In this document: positions 15,818 to 25,968 of the stretch, piece after piece
Numbering within the stretch: position 1 is the first letter of the stretch
Layout of the letters: every line of letters starts with the position of its first letter
Origin: an uncultured Eubacteriales bacterium
Lineage (GTDB): Bacteria; Bacillota; Clostridia; Oscillospirales; Oscillospiraceae
NCBI GenBank assembly: GCA_900315595.1
Contig: OMZQ01000006.1
Coordinates: forward strand, 93,221 to 157,220
Reading direction: 5' to 3'
DNA: 64,000 nt
The notes under the pieces: generated by a model
The model's input: the letters and a program-made list of their open reading frames with translations, nothing else
Told to the model about the DNA's origin: nothing
Databases searched by the model: none
Position numbers and translations under genes: made by a program

Positions 15818-16726
15818 TCAGCCGTTCAGATACTTGACCGCCTCGGTTGCAGCCACCGCGCCGTCCGCGGCGGCGGTGACAAGCTGGCGCACCATTTTGG
15901 TGCGGTTATCGCCGGCGGTAAAGATACCGGGAACGGCGGTATGGCAGTCCTCGCCCGCGACGACGTAGCCGGCCTCGTCCACCTGGACGAGGGTACGGAA
16001 GCTCTCATTCTCGGGTACGCGGCCCACGGCCACGAAAAGGCCGCTGACCGGGATCTCACGCAGGGAGCCGTCGAGCTTGTTCCGGACCTCCACGGCGGTC
16101 AGACGCTTGTCGGCGATCAGACGGTTGACCGTGGAATTGTAGACGAACTCCACGTTCTCCCGCGCGGACAGACGCTGCACGGTGGAATCCTCGCCGCGGA
16201 AGGAATCCCGGCGGTGGATCAGATAGACCTTGTTGGCAAGGTCGGCCAGATAGAGGGCGTCCTCCAGGGCGGTGTTGCCGCCGCCCACGACGGCGACGTC
16301 CTTTTTGCGGAAGAAGTTGCCGTCGCAGGTCGCGCAGTAGGAGACGCCGCGCCCGACCAGCTTGTCCTCCCCGTCCACGCCGAGCTTACGGTTTTCCGAG
16401 CCGGTAGCAAGGATGACCGCGCCGCATTCGTAGGTGTCCCGGGTGGTCGTGATCTGCTTTTTCTCCCCGAGGTCAGCCACGCCGGTGACCTTCTCCAGAC
16501 GGACCTCCGCGCCGAGGCCGACGGCCTGATTGTAGAGCTTGTCTGCAAAGTCAAAGCCGGAGATATGGGCGGCAACGGGATAGTTCTCGATATCGGGGGT
16601 GTTGATGATCTGCCCGCCCCAGGCCTTGGCCTCGAGCACCAGAACGGTCTTGGAGGCCCGCCTGGCGTAGATCGCTGCAGTCAGACCGGCAGGGCCGGCT
16701 CCGACGATGATAATATCGTACGCCAT
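15818..16726 (-). CDS. trxB: Thioredoxin-disulfide reductase
   Basis: 302 residues. An FAD/NADPH enzyme that reduces thioredoxin. It has the FAD motif GAGPAG at about residues 9-14, the redox pair CATCDG at about 132-137, and a second dinucleotide motif VVGGGNTALEDA. The C-terminal TAGDNRTKMVRQLVTAAADGAVAA is the conserved FAD/dimer stretch. The start ATG 16726 is 1 bp after the trxA stop; upstream in-frame sequence lies inside trxA and is not used. It is the last gene of the gpx-trxA-trxB operon. Confidence 0.97.
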   Translation of the reverse strand: MAYDIIIVGAGPAGLTAAIYARRASKTVLVLEAKAWGGQIINTPDIENYPVAAHISGFDFADKLYNQAVGLGAEVRLEKVTGVADLGEKKQITTTRDTYECGAVILATGSENRKLGVDGEDKLVGRGVSYCATCDGNFFRKKDVAVVGGGNTALEDALYLADLANKVYLIHRRDSFRGEDSTVQRLSARENVEFVYNSTVNRLIADKRLTAVEVRNKLDGSLREIPVSGLFVAVGRVPENESFRTLVQVDEAGYVVAGEDCHTAVPGIFTAGDNRTKMVRQLVTAAADGAVAATEAVKYLNG

Positions 16727-16727
16727 A

Positions 16728-17036
16728 TCAGCCAAGCAGGTCGAGGACCGCTTCCTTCGGGACCAGACCGACGCTGCGGTCGGCTTCCATGCCGTCCTTG
16801 AACAGGACCAGGCAGGGAATGGAGAAGACGCCGTATTCGCCGGCAAGATCGCTGTTGTCATCCACGTCGATGCCGACGACGGTCACGTCGGGGCGCTCGG
16901 CGGCAACCTGCTCCAGCGTCGGCTTGAGCATGCGGCAGGGGCCGCACCAGGTGGCGTTGAAGTCAACGAGGACGGGCTTGGTGGACTTGAGCACGACTTC
17001 TTCAAAATCGGCAGAGGTGATTTCCTGGATCGACAT
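16728..17036 (-). CDS. trxA: Thioredoxin
   Basis: 102 residues with the active site ATWCGPCRMLKP (Cys at about 31 and 34) and the cis-proline stretch FSIPCLVLFKDG. There is an extra Cys next to the cis-proline (IPC), which is less usual; most thioredoxins have a Thr there. AAAGGAG precedes ATG 17036. It is between gpx (57 bp upstream) and trxB (1 bp downstream), which suggests it feeds electrons from TrxB to the Gpx-type peroxidase. Confidence 0.97.
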   Translation of the reverse strand: MSIQEITSADFEEVVLKSTKPVLVDFNATWCGPCRMLKPTLEQVAAERPDVTVVGIDVDDNSDLAGEYGVFSIPCLVLFKDGMEADRSVGLVPKEAVLDLLG

Positions 17037-17093
17037 AATGATAATCTCCTTTATGATTTAATTTCGGGTATGGGTTCGAGCCGGTGCGGCGGC

Positions 17094-17636
17094 TTACAGC
17101 AGCTTTTCGATCTCAGCGGTGAAGCTGGCGGGATCGGCGGTAGGTCCCCAGCGCTTGACGACGTTCCCTTCGCGGTCCACCAGGAACTTGGTGAAGTTCC
17201 ACTTGACGTCGTTGGGCTGAACGCAGGTCTTGCTGATCTTTTTGATCGCGGCCATGGCAGCCTTGTTTTTCAGGCCGACAGGCTCCTCGTCCTCGGGCGC
17301 CTGCTCCTTGAGCCACGCAAAGAGGGGGATCGCGGTCTCGCCGTTGACGTCGATCTTCTTGAACTGGTCAAAGGTGGTCTGGTACTTGGCGGTGCAGAAT
17401 TCGTGGATCTCGTCGTCCTCGCCGGGAGCCTGATGACCGAACTGGTTGCAGGGGAAATCCAGGATCTCAAGGCCCTTCTCGTGATAGGCTCTGTAGAGGT
17501 TTTCAAGACCTTCATACTGGGGCGTGAAGCCGCAGCCGGTGGCAGTGTTGACGATGAGCAGGATCCTGCCCTTCAGCGCAGACAGGGAAAAGTCCTCGCC
17601 CTTGCGGGTTTTGACGGTGAAATCATAGACAGACAC
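17094..17636 (-). CDS. gpx: Glutathione-peroxidase-family thiol peroxidase
   Basis: 180 residues. The peroxidatic Cys is in NTATGCGFTPQY at about residue 35, with Gln in FPCNQFGHQ (about 70) and Trp/Asn in VKWNFTKFLVD (about 135) completing the usual tetrad. Cys is used instead of selenocysteine (codon TGC, not TGA). Such enzymes in Firmicutes usually take electrons from thioredoxin; the trxA and trxB genes directly downstream support that. It is preceded by a consensus promoter and forms the first gene of the operon. Confidence 0.93.
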   Translation of the reverse strand: MSVYDFTVKTRKGEDFSLSALKGRILLIVNTATGCGFTPQYEGLENLYRAYHEKGLEILDFPCNQFGHQAPGEDDEIHEFCTAKYQTTFDQFKKIDVNGETAIPLFAWLKEQAPEDEEPVGLKNKAAMAAIKKISKTCVQPNDVKWNFTKFLVDREGNVVKRWGPTADPASFTAEIEKLL

Positions 17637-17670
17637 ATGCGATGCTCCCTTCGTTTCATTTCGTGATTCG

Positions 17671-17699
17671 ATTGTATCAAATTAAATTGTGCTTGTCAA
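17671..17699 (-). promoter_or_regulatory. gpx-trxA-trxB promoter with overlapping inverted repeat
   Basis: Read on the minus strand: TTGACA (17694-17699), a 17-bp spacer and TACAAT (17671-17676). An imperfect palindrome, TGTGCTTG-T-CAAGTGCA at 17688-17704, covers the -35 box and could be a repressor site. The surroundings are unusually AT-rich for this genome. Confidence 0.8.
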
Positions 17700-17780
17700 G
17701 TGCAAAATTGTAAATAAATTATGAACGCTTTCCGCTCCCCTGCCCCTCTGTTTTTTCCCGGAATATTCAAAAGAATTCCC

Positions 17781-17821
17781 TTGCATTTTCGGCCGGACTG
17801 TGATATAGTTAGCAAGCTAAC
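17781..17821 (+). promoter_or_regulatory. MarR-exporter operon promoter and operator
   Basis: TTGCAT at 17781-17786, a 17-bp spacer and TATAGT at 17804-17809. A perfect palindrome GTTAGCAAGCTAAC (17808-17821) sits on the start site, the expected place for autorepression by the MarR-type regulator encoded next. A weaker TAGCATACTA dyad follows at 17824-17833. Confidence 0.75.
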
Positions 17822-17872
17822 GATAGCATACTAATTATTTGACCTGCAAGGCACAGGAAAGGAGGCAGGCAG

Positions 17873-18340
17873 ATGGATTGCTGGAAAAACGCGGTCGGAC
17901 CGCGGATCAAGCGCGTCAACAACGCCATCGACTTTTGGCGGACGCAGGACATGGATCGGCTTGGGCTGACCACCACACAGGGCTATCTCCTGGGCTGGCT
18001 GACGCGCAACGCAGACAAGTCCGTCACGCCAAGCGAGCTTGGACGGAGCTTCAAGCTCTCGCAGCCGACGATCAGCGGCATTCTGCAGCGGTTGGAGGCG
18101 AAGGGCTTCGTGACGATGGAGGCCGATTCGAACGACAGGCGGCGCAAGTACGTCCGGACCACGGACCGTGCTGCGGAATGCCATCAGCAGATCATCTCCA
18201 ACTTCCGGGATATGGAGCGGCGGCTGACCGCTCCCCTGTCCGCGGAGGAGCAGGAAACGCTGCTCGCCCTGCTGGACCGTATGATCGACGGTCTGGAGCA
18301 GGGCGTGCGTCAGCGGGAAACGGAGGACACACATGTTTAA
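17873..18340 (+). CDS. MarR-family transcriptional regulator
   Basis: 155 residues. The winged helix-turn-helix is at about residues 45-100: VTPSELGRSFKLSQPTISGILQRLEAKGFVTMEADSNDRRRKYVRTT, including the DxR-type wing (DSNDRRRK). Flanking helices form the dimer domain. AAAGGAGG precedes ATG 17873. Its 3' end overlaps the first ABC gene by 8 bp, so the three genes are translationally linked. It most likely represses the operon and is released by a substrate of the exporter; that is inference from the layout. Confidence 0.93.
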   Translation: MDCWKNAVGPRIKRVNNAIDFWRTQDMDRLGLTTTQGYLLGWLTRNADKSVTPSELGRSFKLSQPTISGILQRLEAKGFVTMEADSNDRRRKYVRTTDRAAECHQQIISNFRDMERRLTAPLSAEEQETLLALLDRMIDGLEQGVRQRETEDTHV

Positions 18341-20075
18341 AAAACTGCTCGGCTGTATCCGGGACAACAAAAAGCATACGATCCTGACGCCGCTGTTCAT
18401 GGTCGGCGAGGTCGGACTGGAATGCACCCTGCCGATGATCACCGGTCAGCTGATCGACGCCATCAAGGATGGGGCCGACATGAACCTGATCCTGCGCTAC
18501 GGCATCATTCTGATCCTCATGGCTACGGGCTCCATGTGCTGCGGCATTCTCTCGGGCTGGTTCGCGGCCTCGGCAGGCGCGGGCTTTGCGCGAAACCTGC
18601 GGCACGACCTGTTCGCGAAGGTCCAGAGCTTCTCGTTCTCGAACATCGATAAGTTCTCCACCTCCTCCCTTGTCACCCGTCTCACCACCGACGTGACCAA
18701 CGTGCAGATGGCCTTTATGATGATCATCCGCACGGCGGTGCGCTCTCCCCTGATGCTGGTCTTTGCCATCACGATGTCCATCCGCATGGGCGGCACCATC
18801 GCGCTGGTTTTCCTGGTGACGGTGCCGATCCTGGGCTTCGGCCTGTTCTACATTGCGCGGAAGGCCATGCCGATGTTCAAGGCAGTCTTCAAGAAATACG
18901 ACAAGCTGAACAACTCCGTGCAGGAGAACGTCAAGGGGATGCGCGTGGTCAAGAGCTTCGTCCGCGAGGACTATGAAAAGCAGAAGTTCGGCGCCGCCTC
19001 CGAGGACGTGCGCAACGACTTCACCCGCGTGGAAAAGCTGCTGGCCATCAACAACCCGCTGATGCTCCTGGCCATGTACATCTGCATGATCGCCATTCCC
19101 CTGCTGACCGCAAAGGTCATTATCTCCTCCGGCGGCTCCGCTATGGACGTCGGCGCGCTGTCCACCCTGATCACCTACTCCATGCAGATTTTGATGAGCC
19201 TGATGATGGTCTCGATGATCTTCGTGATGATCACGATCTCCGGCGAGGCGGCCCGACGCATCGTGGAGGTGCTGGACACCGAGCCCACGCTGAAAAACCC
19301 CTCCGCCCCGGTCACCGAGGTGGCAGACGGCTCCATCGACTTTGAGAACGTCAGCTTCAAGTACAATCCCGACGCCGCGGCCTATGCCCTGGCAGACGTG
19401 AATCTCCACATCCCCTCCGGAGCCACCGTGGGTATCCTGGGCGGCACAGGTTCGGCCAAGACCACGCTGATCCAACTGATCTCCCGGCTCTATGACGTGT
19501 CGGAGGGCAGCGTGAAGGTGGGCGGCGTGGACGTGCGGGACTATGACATGGAGGTCCTGCGCAATAAGGTGGCTGTGGTTCTGCAGAAGAACGTTCTCTT
19601 CTCCGGCACCGTGGCGGAAAACCTTCGCTGGGGCGACCCGAACGCCTCGGAGGAGGAGATGATCCGGGCCTGCAAGCAGGCCCAGGCCCACGACTTTATC
19701 ATTGCCCATCCGGAGGGCTACGACCGCTACATTGAGCAGGGCGGCGCAAACGTCTCCGGCGGTCAGAAGCAGCGCCTCTGCATCGCCAGGGCCCTGCTCA
19801 AGAAGCCGAAGATCCTGATCCTGGACGACTCTACCTCGGCCGTGGACACCCAGACCGACGCCAAAATCCGCAAGGCCTTCCGCGAGGAGCTGCCCGATAT
19901 CACCAAGCTGATCATCGCCCAGCGCGTGGCCTCGGTGCAGGATGCGGACATCATCCTTGTGATGGAAAACGGACGCGTCGCCGCCCAGGGCACCCACGAG
20001 GAGCTTCTGGCTTCCAACGAGATCTACCGCGAGGTCTATACCTCTCAGACGAAGGGAGGCGAGGAGGATGCCTAA
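18333..20075 (+). CDS. ABC exporter half-transporter, degenerate-site subunit
   Basis: 580 residues: about six membrane helices (residues 1-320) fused to an ATPase domain. The Walker A is GGTGSAKTT (about 369-377) with Ala in place of the usual Gly before Lys; the signature is VSGGQKQR (about 473); Walker B ends LILDDSTSAVD, with Asp where the catalytic Glu normally sits. This marks the degenerate half of a heterodimeric multidrug-type exporter. It overlaps both the MarR gene and the partner subunit gene (8 bp each). The start ATG 18333 has GGAGG. Confidence 0.9.
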   Translation: MFKKLLGCIRDNKKHTILTPLFMVGEVGLECTLPMITGQLIDAIKDGADMNLILRYGIILILMATGSMCCGILSGWFAASAGAGFARNLRHDLFAKVQSFSFSNIDKFSTSSLVTRLTTDVTNVQMAFMMIIRTAVRSPLMLVFAITMSIRMGGTIALVFLVTVPILGFGLFYIARKAMPMFKAVFKKYDKLNNSVQENVKGMRVVKSFVREDYEKQKFGAASEDVRNDFTRVEKLLAINNPLMLLAMYICMIAIPLLTAKVIISSGGSAMDVGALSTLITYSMQILMSLMMVSMIFVMITISGEAARRIVEVLDTEPTLKNPSAPVTEVADGSIDFENVSFKYNPDAAAYALADVNLHIPSGATVGILGGTGSAKTTLIQLISRLYDVSEGSVKVGGVDVRDYDMEVLRNKVAVVLQKNVLFSGTVAENLRWGDPNASEEEMIRACKQAQAHDFIIAHPEGYDRYIEQGGANVSGGQKQRLCIARALLKKPKILILDDSTSAVDTQTDAKIRKAFREELPDITKLIIAQRVASVQDADIILVMENGRVAAQGTHEELLASNEIYREVYTSQTKGGEEDA

Positions 20076-22008
20076 TCCCCAGATGAACAAAAAAGACATG
20101 CCCAAGGCTCGCAAGGGGACCCTGCCCCGCGTCATCAAGCTGCTGATGGAGGACTACAAGTGGCCCTTCCTGCTGGCGATGCTCTTTATGGCTCTCTATT
20201 CCCTGGGCAACATCTCCCCTTCCATCTTCTTTGAGAAGATTTCCGCGATCATCCTCCGCTTTATGGATACAAAGGACTGGGCTGGCGCAAAGGCGGAGCT
20301 TTTGCCCGTGATGATCGTGATGGTGGTCATCCTGGTCGTCACCATCGTGCTGAACTACTTCTACGCCCGGCTGATGGCAGTCATCACCCAGGGCTTCCTG
20401 GACAAGATGCGCAAGCGCATGTTCAACAAGATGCAGACCCTGCCCATCAAGTATTTCGACGCCCACGGCCACGGCGACATCATGTCCCACTACACGAACG
20501 ACATCGACACTCTGCGCCAGCTCGTCAGCCAGAGCCTGCCCCGGATCCTGCAGTCCGGCGTCATGCTGGTCGGCCTGCTGGGCATCATGCTCTGGTTCTC
20601 GATGAACCTGATGGCTGTGGTGCTGGTGGGCGTGTTCGGCATGACCTTCGCCGTGAAGCACATCGGCGGCAAATCCGCCTCCAACTTCATCCGCCAGCAG
20701 AAGGCCATCGGCAAGCTGGAGGGCTTCGTGGAGGAGCAGATGAACGGTCAAAAGGTGGTCAAGGTCTTCTGCCACGAGGAGGCCAGCCAGCGCGACTTTG
20801 ACAAGGTCAACGACGAGCTCTGCGAGGCCGCCACCACGGCCACCCGCTTTGCCAACATCCTCGGCCCGGTGATGAACAACATCGGCAACATGCTATACGT
20901 GATCATCGCGATCGCCGGCGCCGCCTTCATCATCCTCAAGGCCCCCAACGCCTCTTTGAGCGGCCTGCTGAACGGGACCTTCGGTTCGGTTTTGAAGCTG
21001 TCGGTGGTGATCTCGTTCCTGAACATCGCCAAGCAGTTCACGGGCCAGGTCAACGGCATCGCCCAGCAGTTCAACTCCATCGTCATGGCCCTGGCCGGCG
21101 CAGACCGGATCTTCCAGCTGATGGACGAGCCCGCCGAGGCAGACGCCGGCTACGTGACCCTGGTCAACGCGAAGGAAAACCCCGACGGGACCCTCTCGGA
21201 GAGCAAGGAGCGCACGGGGATCTGGGCCTGGCGGCATCCGCATAAGGCCGACGGGACCGTGACCTATGAGCGTCTGCGCGGCGACGTGCGGCTCTACGAC
21301 GTGGACTTCTCCTACGTGGAGGGCAAGAAGGTGCTCGAGGACGTGACCCTCTGGGCCGAGCCCGGACAGAAGATTGCCTTCGTCGGCGCGACCGGCGCAG
21401 GCAAGACCACGATCACAAACCTGATCAACCGCTTCTACGACCTGGAGGACGGCAAGATCCGCTACGACGGCATCAACATCACAAAGATCAAAAAGCCCGA
21501 TCTCCGCCGGTCTCTGGGCGTGGTTCTCCAGGACGTGAACCTCTTCACCGGCACGGTCATGGACAATATCCGCTACGGCAAGCTGGACGCCACCGACGAG
21601 GAATGCATCCGGGCTGCGAAGCTGGCGAACGCACACGACTTCATCACCCGTCTGCCCCAGGGCTACGACACGATGCTGACTTCGAACGGCGCGAACCTCT
21701 CTCAGGGCCAGCGCCAGCTCATCTCGATCGCCCGCGCGGCCGTCGCCGATCCCCCGGTGATGATCCTGGACGAGGCGACCTCCTCCATCGACACCCGCAC
21801 CGAGGCTTTGGTTCAGAAGGGCATGGACGCCCTGATGCACGGGCGGACGGTCTTCGTGATCGCCCACCGTCTGTCCACGGTACGCAACTCCGACGCGATC
21901 ATGGTCCTGGACCACGGAAAGATCATCGAACGCGGCTCTCACGAGGATCTGATCGCCCAGCACGGCACCTACTACAAGCTCTACACCGGCGCCTTCGAGC
22001 TGGAATAA
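20068..22008 (+). CDS. ABC exporter half-transporter, catalytic subunit
   Basis: 646 residues: membrane domain followed by an ATPase domain with canonical Walker A VGATGAGKTT (about 440), signature LSQGQRQ (about 544) and Walker B MILDEATSSID with the catalytic Glu (about 567). An insertion of about 50 residues between the two domains (around 375-410, PDGTLSESKERTGIWAWRHPHKADG) is longer than in most relatives and contains charged residues; it may shape coupling to the partner. It pairs with the preceding gene, whose own site is degenerate. ATG 20068 follows GAGGAGG. The substrate is unknown; lipid or drug export is typical. Confidence 0.92.
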   Translation: MPNPQMNKKDMPKARKGTLPRVIKLLMEDYKWPFLLAMLFMALYSLGNISPSIFFEKISAIILRFMDTKDWAGAKAELLPVMIVMVVILVVTIVLNYFYARLMAVITQGFLDKMRKRMFNKMQTLPIKYFDAHGHGDIMSHYTNDIDTLRQLVSQSLPRILQSGVMLVGLLGIMLWFSMNLMAVVLVGVFGMTFAVKHIGGKSASNFIRQQKAIGKLEGFVEEQMNGQKVVKVFCHEEASQRDFDKVNDELCEAATTATRFANILGPVMNNIGNMLYVIIAIAGAAFIILKAPNASLSGLLNGTFGSVLKLSVVISFLNIAKQFTGQVNGIAQQFNSIVMALAGADRIFQLMDEPAEADAGYVTLVNAKENPDGTLSESKERTGIWAWRHPHKADGTVTYERLRGDVRLYDVDFSYVEGKKVLEDVTLWAEPGQKIAFVGATGAGKTTITNLINRFYDLEDGKIRYDGINITKIKKPDLRRSLGVVLQDVNLFTGTVMDNIRYGKLDATDEECIRAAKLANAHDFITRLPQGYDTMLTSNGANLSQGQRQLISIARAAVADPPVMILDEATSSIDTRTEALVQKGMDALMHGRTVFVIAHRLSTVRNSDAIMVLDHGKIIERGSHEDLIAQHGTYYKLYTGAFELE

Positions 22009-22023
22009 ACAAGTAACGCCGCA

Positions 22024-22060
22024 AAAATGGCCGTCCCGGGCGGGACGGCCATTTTGATTG
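22024..22060. terminator. Terminator between the exporter operon and kbl
   Basis: A 14-bp stem (22024-22037 with 22042-22055) with A-rich and T-rich ends, serving the plus-strand exporter operon and probably also the converging kbl transcript. Confidence 0.85.
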
Positions 22061-22085
22061 CGTTTTGATCTTCGGAGAGCGCCGA

Positions 22086-23273
<1,188 letters not shown>

Positions 23274-23297
23274 ATTCAACGATCCTCCTATGATCAA

Positions 23298-24344
23298 TTA
23301 CTTGCGGGTGGTCCAGTCCAGAATGACCTTGCCGGACTTGCCGCTGTTCATGGCGGCGAAGCCTTCCTCAAACTGGGTGTAGTGCATGCGGTGCGTGATG
23401 ACGGGGGAAACGTCCAGACCGCCCTGCACCATGCTGAGCATCTGGTGCCAGTTGTCCATCTTGCGGCCGTAGATGCCCTGCAGGGTCAGACCCTTGCCAA
23501 TGATGGCGTTCATATCCAGGGTGAAGGGCTTGTTGCCGATGCCCAGCAGGCTGATCTTGCCGCCGGTACGCATGACGGAGAGCATCTGCTTGAAGGCGAT
23601 CTCGCTGCCGGACATTTCCAGACCCACGTCGAAGCCTTCCCGGATGCCCTGCTCACGCATGATCTGGTTCAGGTCTTCCTTCGCGGTGTTGACGGCGACG
23701 TCCGCGCCCATATTGCGGGCCAGGCCCAGGCGGTAGTCGTTGATGTCGGTGATGATGACGCGGCGGGCGCCTGCAAACTTGCAGATGCCGACGGCGATGA
23801 TGCCGATGGGACCGGCGCCGGTGATCAGAACGTCCTCGCCGATCAGAGGGAACATCAGAGCCGTATGCGTCGCATTGCCGAAAGCATCAAAAAAGGCGAC
23901 CACGTCCTCGTCAATGGCCTCGTCGATCAGGATCACGTTGGTGGCGGGGATGCAGACGTATTCGGCAAACGCGCCGTCGCGGTCCACGCCGACGGAAACC
24001 GTGTCCTTGCACCACTGGATGTTGCCGGAACGGCAGTTGCGGCAGCGGTGGCAGGTCAGATGGCCCTCGCCGGAGACGCGCTGACCGACCTGAAGGCCGG
24101 TTACGCCCTCGCCGAGCTTGGCGATCTCGCCGACGTATTCATGGCCGATGGTCATGGGCGGGTGCTTGATGTGTTCGGCTGCCCAGGGATCCCAGTTGTA
24201 AATATGTACGTCCGTACCGCAGATGGCGGTCTTGTGGATCTTGATCAAAACCTCACCGGCCTTGGGTTCGGGAACGGGAACGCGGCGAAGCTCGAGGCCC
24301 GGACCCGCAATGGGTTTGACGATGGCGTCCATGAACTGACTCAT
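23298..24344 (-). CDS. tdh: L-threonine 3-dehydrogenase
   Basis: 348 residues, zinc-dependent medium-chain dehydrogenase. Catalytic zinc ligands are in KTAICGTDVHIYNW (Cys) and PMTIGHEYVGEI (His-Glu); the structural zinc cysteines are in CHRCRNCRSGNIQWC; the NAD motif is GAGPIG. It oxidises threonine to 2-amino-3-oxobutyrate, the substrate of Kbl. ATG 24344 has GGAAGGAG. It is the first gene of the tdh-kbl operon with its own promoter. The product glycine connects to glyA and glyS elsewhere in the window. Confidence 0.96.
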   Translation of the reverse strand: MSQFMDAIVKPIAGPGLELRRVPVPEPKAGEVLIKIHKTAICGTDVHIYNWDPWAAEHIKHPPMTIGHEYVGEIAKLGEGVTGLQVGQRVSGEGHLTCHRCRNCRSGNIQWCKDTVSVGVDRDGAFAEYVCIPATNVILIDEAIDEDVVAFFDAFGNATHTALMFPLIGEDVLITGAGPIGIIAVGICKFAGARRVIITDINDYRLGLARNMGADVAVNTAKEDLNQIMREQGIREGFDVGLEMSGSEIAFKQMLSVMRTGGKISLLGIGNKPFTLDMNAIIGKGLTLQGIYGRKMDNWHQMLSMVQGGLDVSPVITHRMHYTQFEEGFAAMNSGKSGKVILDWTTRK

Positions 24345-24432
24345 AGAAGAACTCCTTCCTTAAAACACATGAAATCGACCGGCATTGTGAGAATTCCCCC
24401 AAAAAAACGCATTGCGTCCCGGTCCACTCTAC

Positions 24433-24460
24433 AGTATAACACAAAAGTTTCAAAAGTAAA
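24433..24460 (-). promoter_or_regulatory. tdh-kbl promoter
   Basis: Read on the minus strand: TTTACT (24455-24460), a 16-bp spacer and TATACT (24433-24438), preceded by TGT as an extended -10. Confidence 0.65.
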
Positions 24461-24509
24461 GGGGGAGAAAGGAAAAAAAATACGGATAATGCAGCGGCAG
24501 ACAGAATAA

Positions 24510-24539
24510 GCCCCGCTGCAAGGTCTCTCGCAGCGGGGC
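24510..24539 (-). terminator. Terminator of the ribosomal superoperon
   Basis: GCCCCGCTGC (24510-24519) pairs perfectly with GCAGCGGGGC (24530-24539) and is followed on the minus strand by TTATTCTGT. It lies 13 bp after the rplQ stop. Confidence 0.85.
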
Positions 24540-24551
24540 GCATATTTGGAA

Positions 24552-24893
24552 TTATACCAACTCGATCAGAGCGGTTTCGGCTGCATCGCCGCGACGGACG
24601 CCGACACGGGTCACGCGGGTATAGCCGCCGTTGCGCTCGGCATAGCCGGGGGCAATTTCCTTGAACAGCTTGTTGGCAACGTCTTCCTTGGTGATGAAGG
24701 ACATCGCTCTGCGGTAATTCGCAAGGCCGCCCTTCTTGCCGAGGGTGATCATCTTTTCCACGACCGGCTGAACTTCCTTCGCTCTGGTGAAGGTGGTCTC
24801 CAGCTTGCCGTGCTCCAGCAGATCGGTGGTCAGCTGGCGAAGCATCGCCCGTCTCTGTTCGCTGGTCTTGCCGAGTTTCCGAGTTCCGAACAT
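24552..24893 (-). CDS. rplQ: 50S ribosomal protein L17 (bL17)
   Basis: 113 residues. It shows the family start ([30 protein letters not shown]), the [17 protein letters not shown] region, and the ending [14 protein letters not shown]. It is the last gene of the superoperon, 30 bp after rpoA, as in most Firmicutes. Confidence 0.99.
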   Translation of the reverse strand: MFGTRKLGKTSEQRRAMLRQLTTDLLEHGKLETTFTRAKEVQPVVEKMITLGKKGGLANYRRAMSFITKEDVANKLFKEIAPGYAERNGGYTRVTRVGVRRGDAAETALIELV

Positions 24894-24923
24894 TCAGGTT
24901 ATCCTCCTTGTAAAAAGGTACTG

Positions 24924-25883
24924 TTAATTGTTGTTGGCGGATTCTTCCGTCGCCAGGGACAGGTCCATCATGGCCAGCTTGTTCTGCACCTCTTCCAGAC
25001 TCTTTCTGCCCATGTTGCGGACCTTCATCATGTCCTCCTCCGTTCTGGCGATCAGATCGGCGACGGTGTTGATGTTGGCGCGCTTCAGGCAGTTGAAGCT
25101 GCGGACGGACAGATCCAGCTCTTCAATGGTCAGCTCGAGCATCTTGTTGTGGGTATCGCCCACGTGCTCCACGACCGTCGCCTTGTTCGCCACAGCCTCG
25201 CTGAGATCGGTGAACAGGGCCAGATGATCGGTGAGGATCTTGGCGCCAAGGGACACCGCGTCGCGGGCGGAGAGGATGCGGTTCGTCCACACCTCCAGGG
25301 TGAGCTTGTCGAAATCGGTCATGTTGCCGACACGGGTATTTTCCACCGTGTAGTTGACCTTGGTGACCGGGCTATAGATAGAATCTACGGGGATCACACC
25401 GATGGGCATGTTCGGGGTCTTGTTGTGGTCGGCCCGAACGTAACCGCGCCCGTGGCTCAGGTTGATCTCCATATTCAGGCTGGCGTCGGGACCCAGGGTG
25501 GCAATGTGCAGCTCGGGATTCAGGATCTCCACCTCGCCGTCCGCCTTGATGTCGCCGGCCGTGACTTCGCACGGGCCGACGGCGTCGATGTAGACGGTCT
25601 TGGGTTCGTCGCAGTGCAGCTTGGGCAGCAGACGCTTGATGTTCAGGACGATCTCGGTGACGTCTTCCTTGACGCCGGGGATCGTGGAGAACTCGTGCTG
25701 CACGCCCGCAATCTTGATGGAGGTCGCGGCGCAGCCGGGCAGGCTGGACAGAAGGATCCGTCTCAGACTGTTGCCCAGCGTGATGCCGTAGCCCCGCTCC
25801 AGCGGCTCAACAATGTATTTGCCGTAGGAGCCATCCTCAGGAGAGTCGATACACTCAATACGCGGCTTTTCAATTTCTACCAT
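24924..25883 (-). CDS. rpoA: DNA-directed RNA polymerase subunit alpha
   Basis: 319 residues. The N-terminal assembly domain contains the conserved [31 protein letters not shown] near residues 20-50; the C-terminal domain (about 245-310) contains [24 protein letters not shown] and [12 protein letters not shown], the surfaces that contact UP-element DNA and activators. It is 85 bp after rpsD; this is the largest gap in the alpha part of the operon and holds only a ribosome binding site. Confidence 0.99.
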   Translation of the reverse strand: MVEIEKPRIECIDSPEDGSYGKYIVEPLERGYGITLGNSLRRILLSSLPGCAATSIKIAGVQHEFSTIPGVKEDVTEIVLNIKRLLPKLHCDEPKTVYIDAVGPCEVTAGDIKADGEVEILNPELHIATLGPDASLNMEINLSHGRGYVRADHNKTPNMPIGVIPVDSIYSPVTKVNYTVENTRVGNMTDFDKLTLEVWTNRILSARDAVSLGAKILTDHLALFTDLSEAVANKATVVEHVGDTHNKMLELTIEELDLSVRSFNCLKRANINTVADLIARTEEDMMKVRNMGRKSLEEVQNKLAMMDLSLATEESANNN

Positions 25884-25968
25884 GAAACTTAATACCCTCC
25901 TATTAAAATTTGCGTTTTAATTGCGATTCGGTCAGTTATTATGCTTCCCAATCTATCGAGGGCAATGA

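Noticed and set aside
17688..17704. A PerR or Fur box at the gpx promoter
   Set aside because: The palindrome does not match the TTATAAT-type consensus closely enough to name the regulator.
18192..20138. A 648-residue open frame opposite the first ABC exporter gene
   Set aside because: His/Asp-rich antisense shadow of a clear ABC protein.
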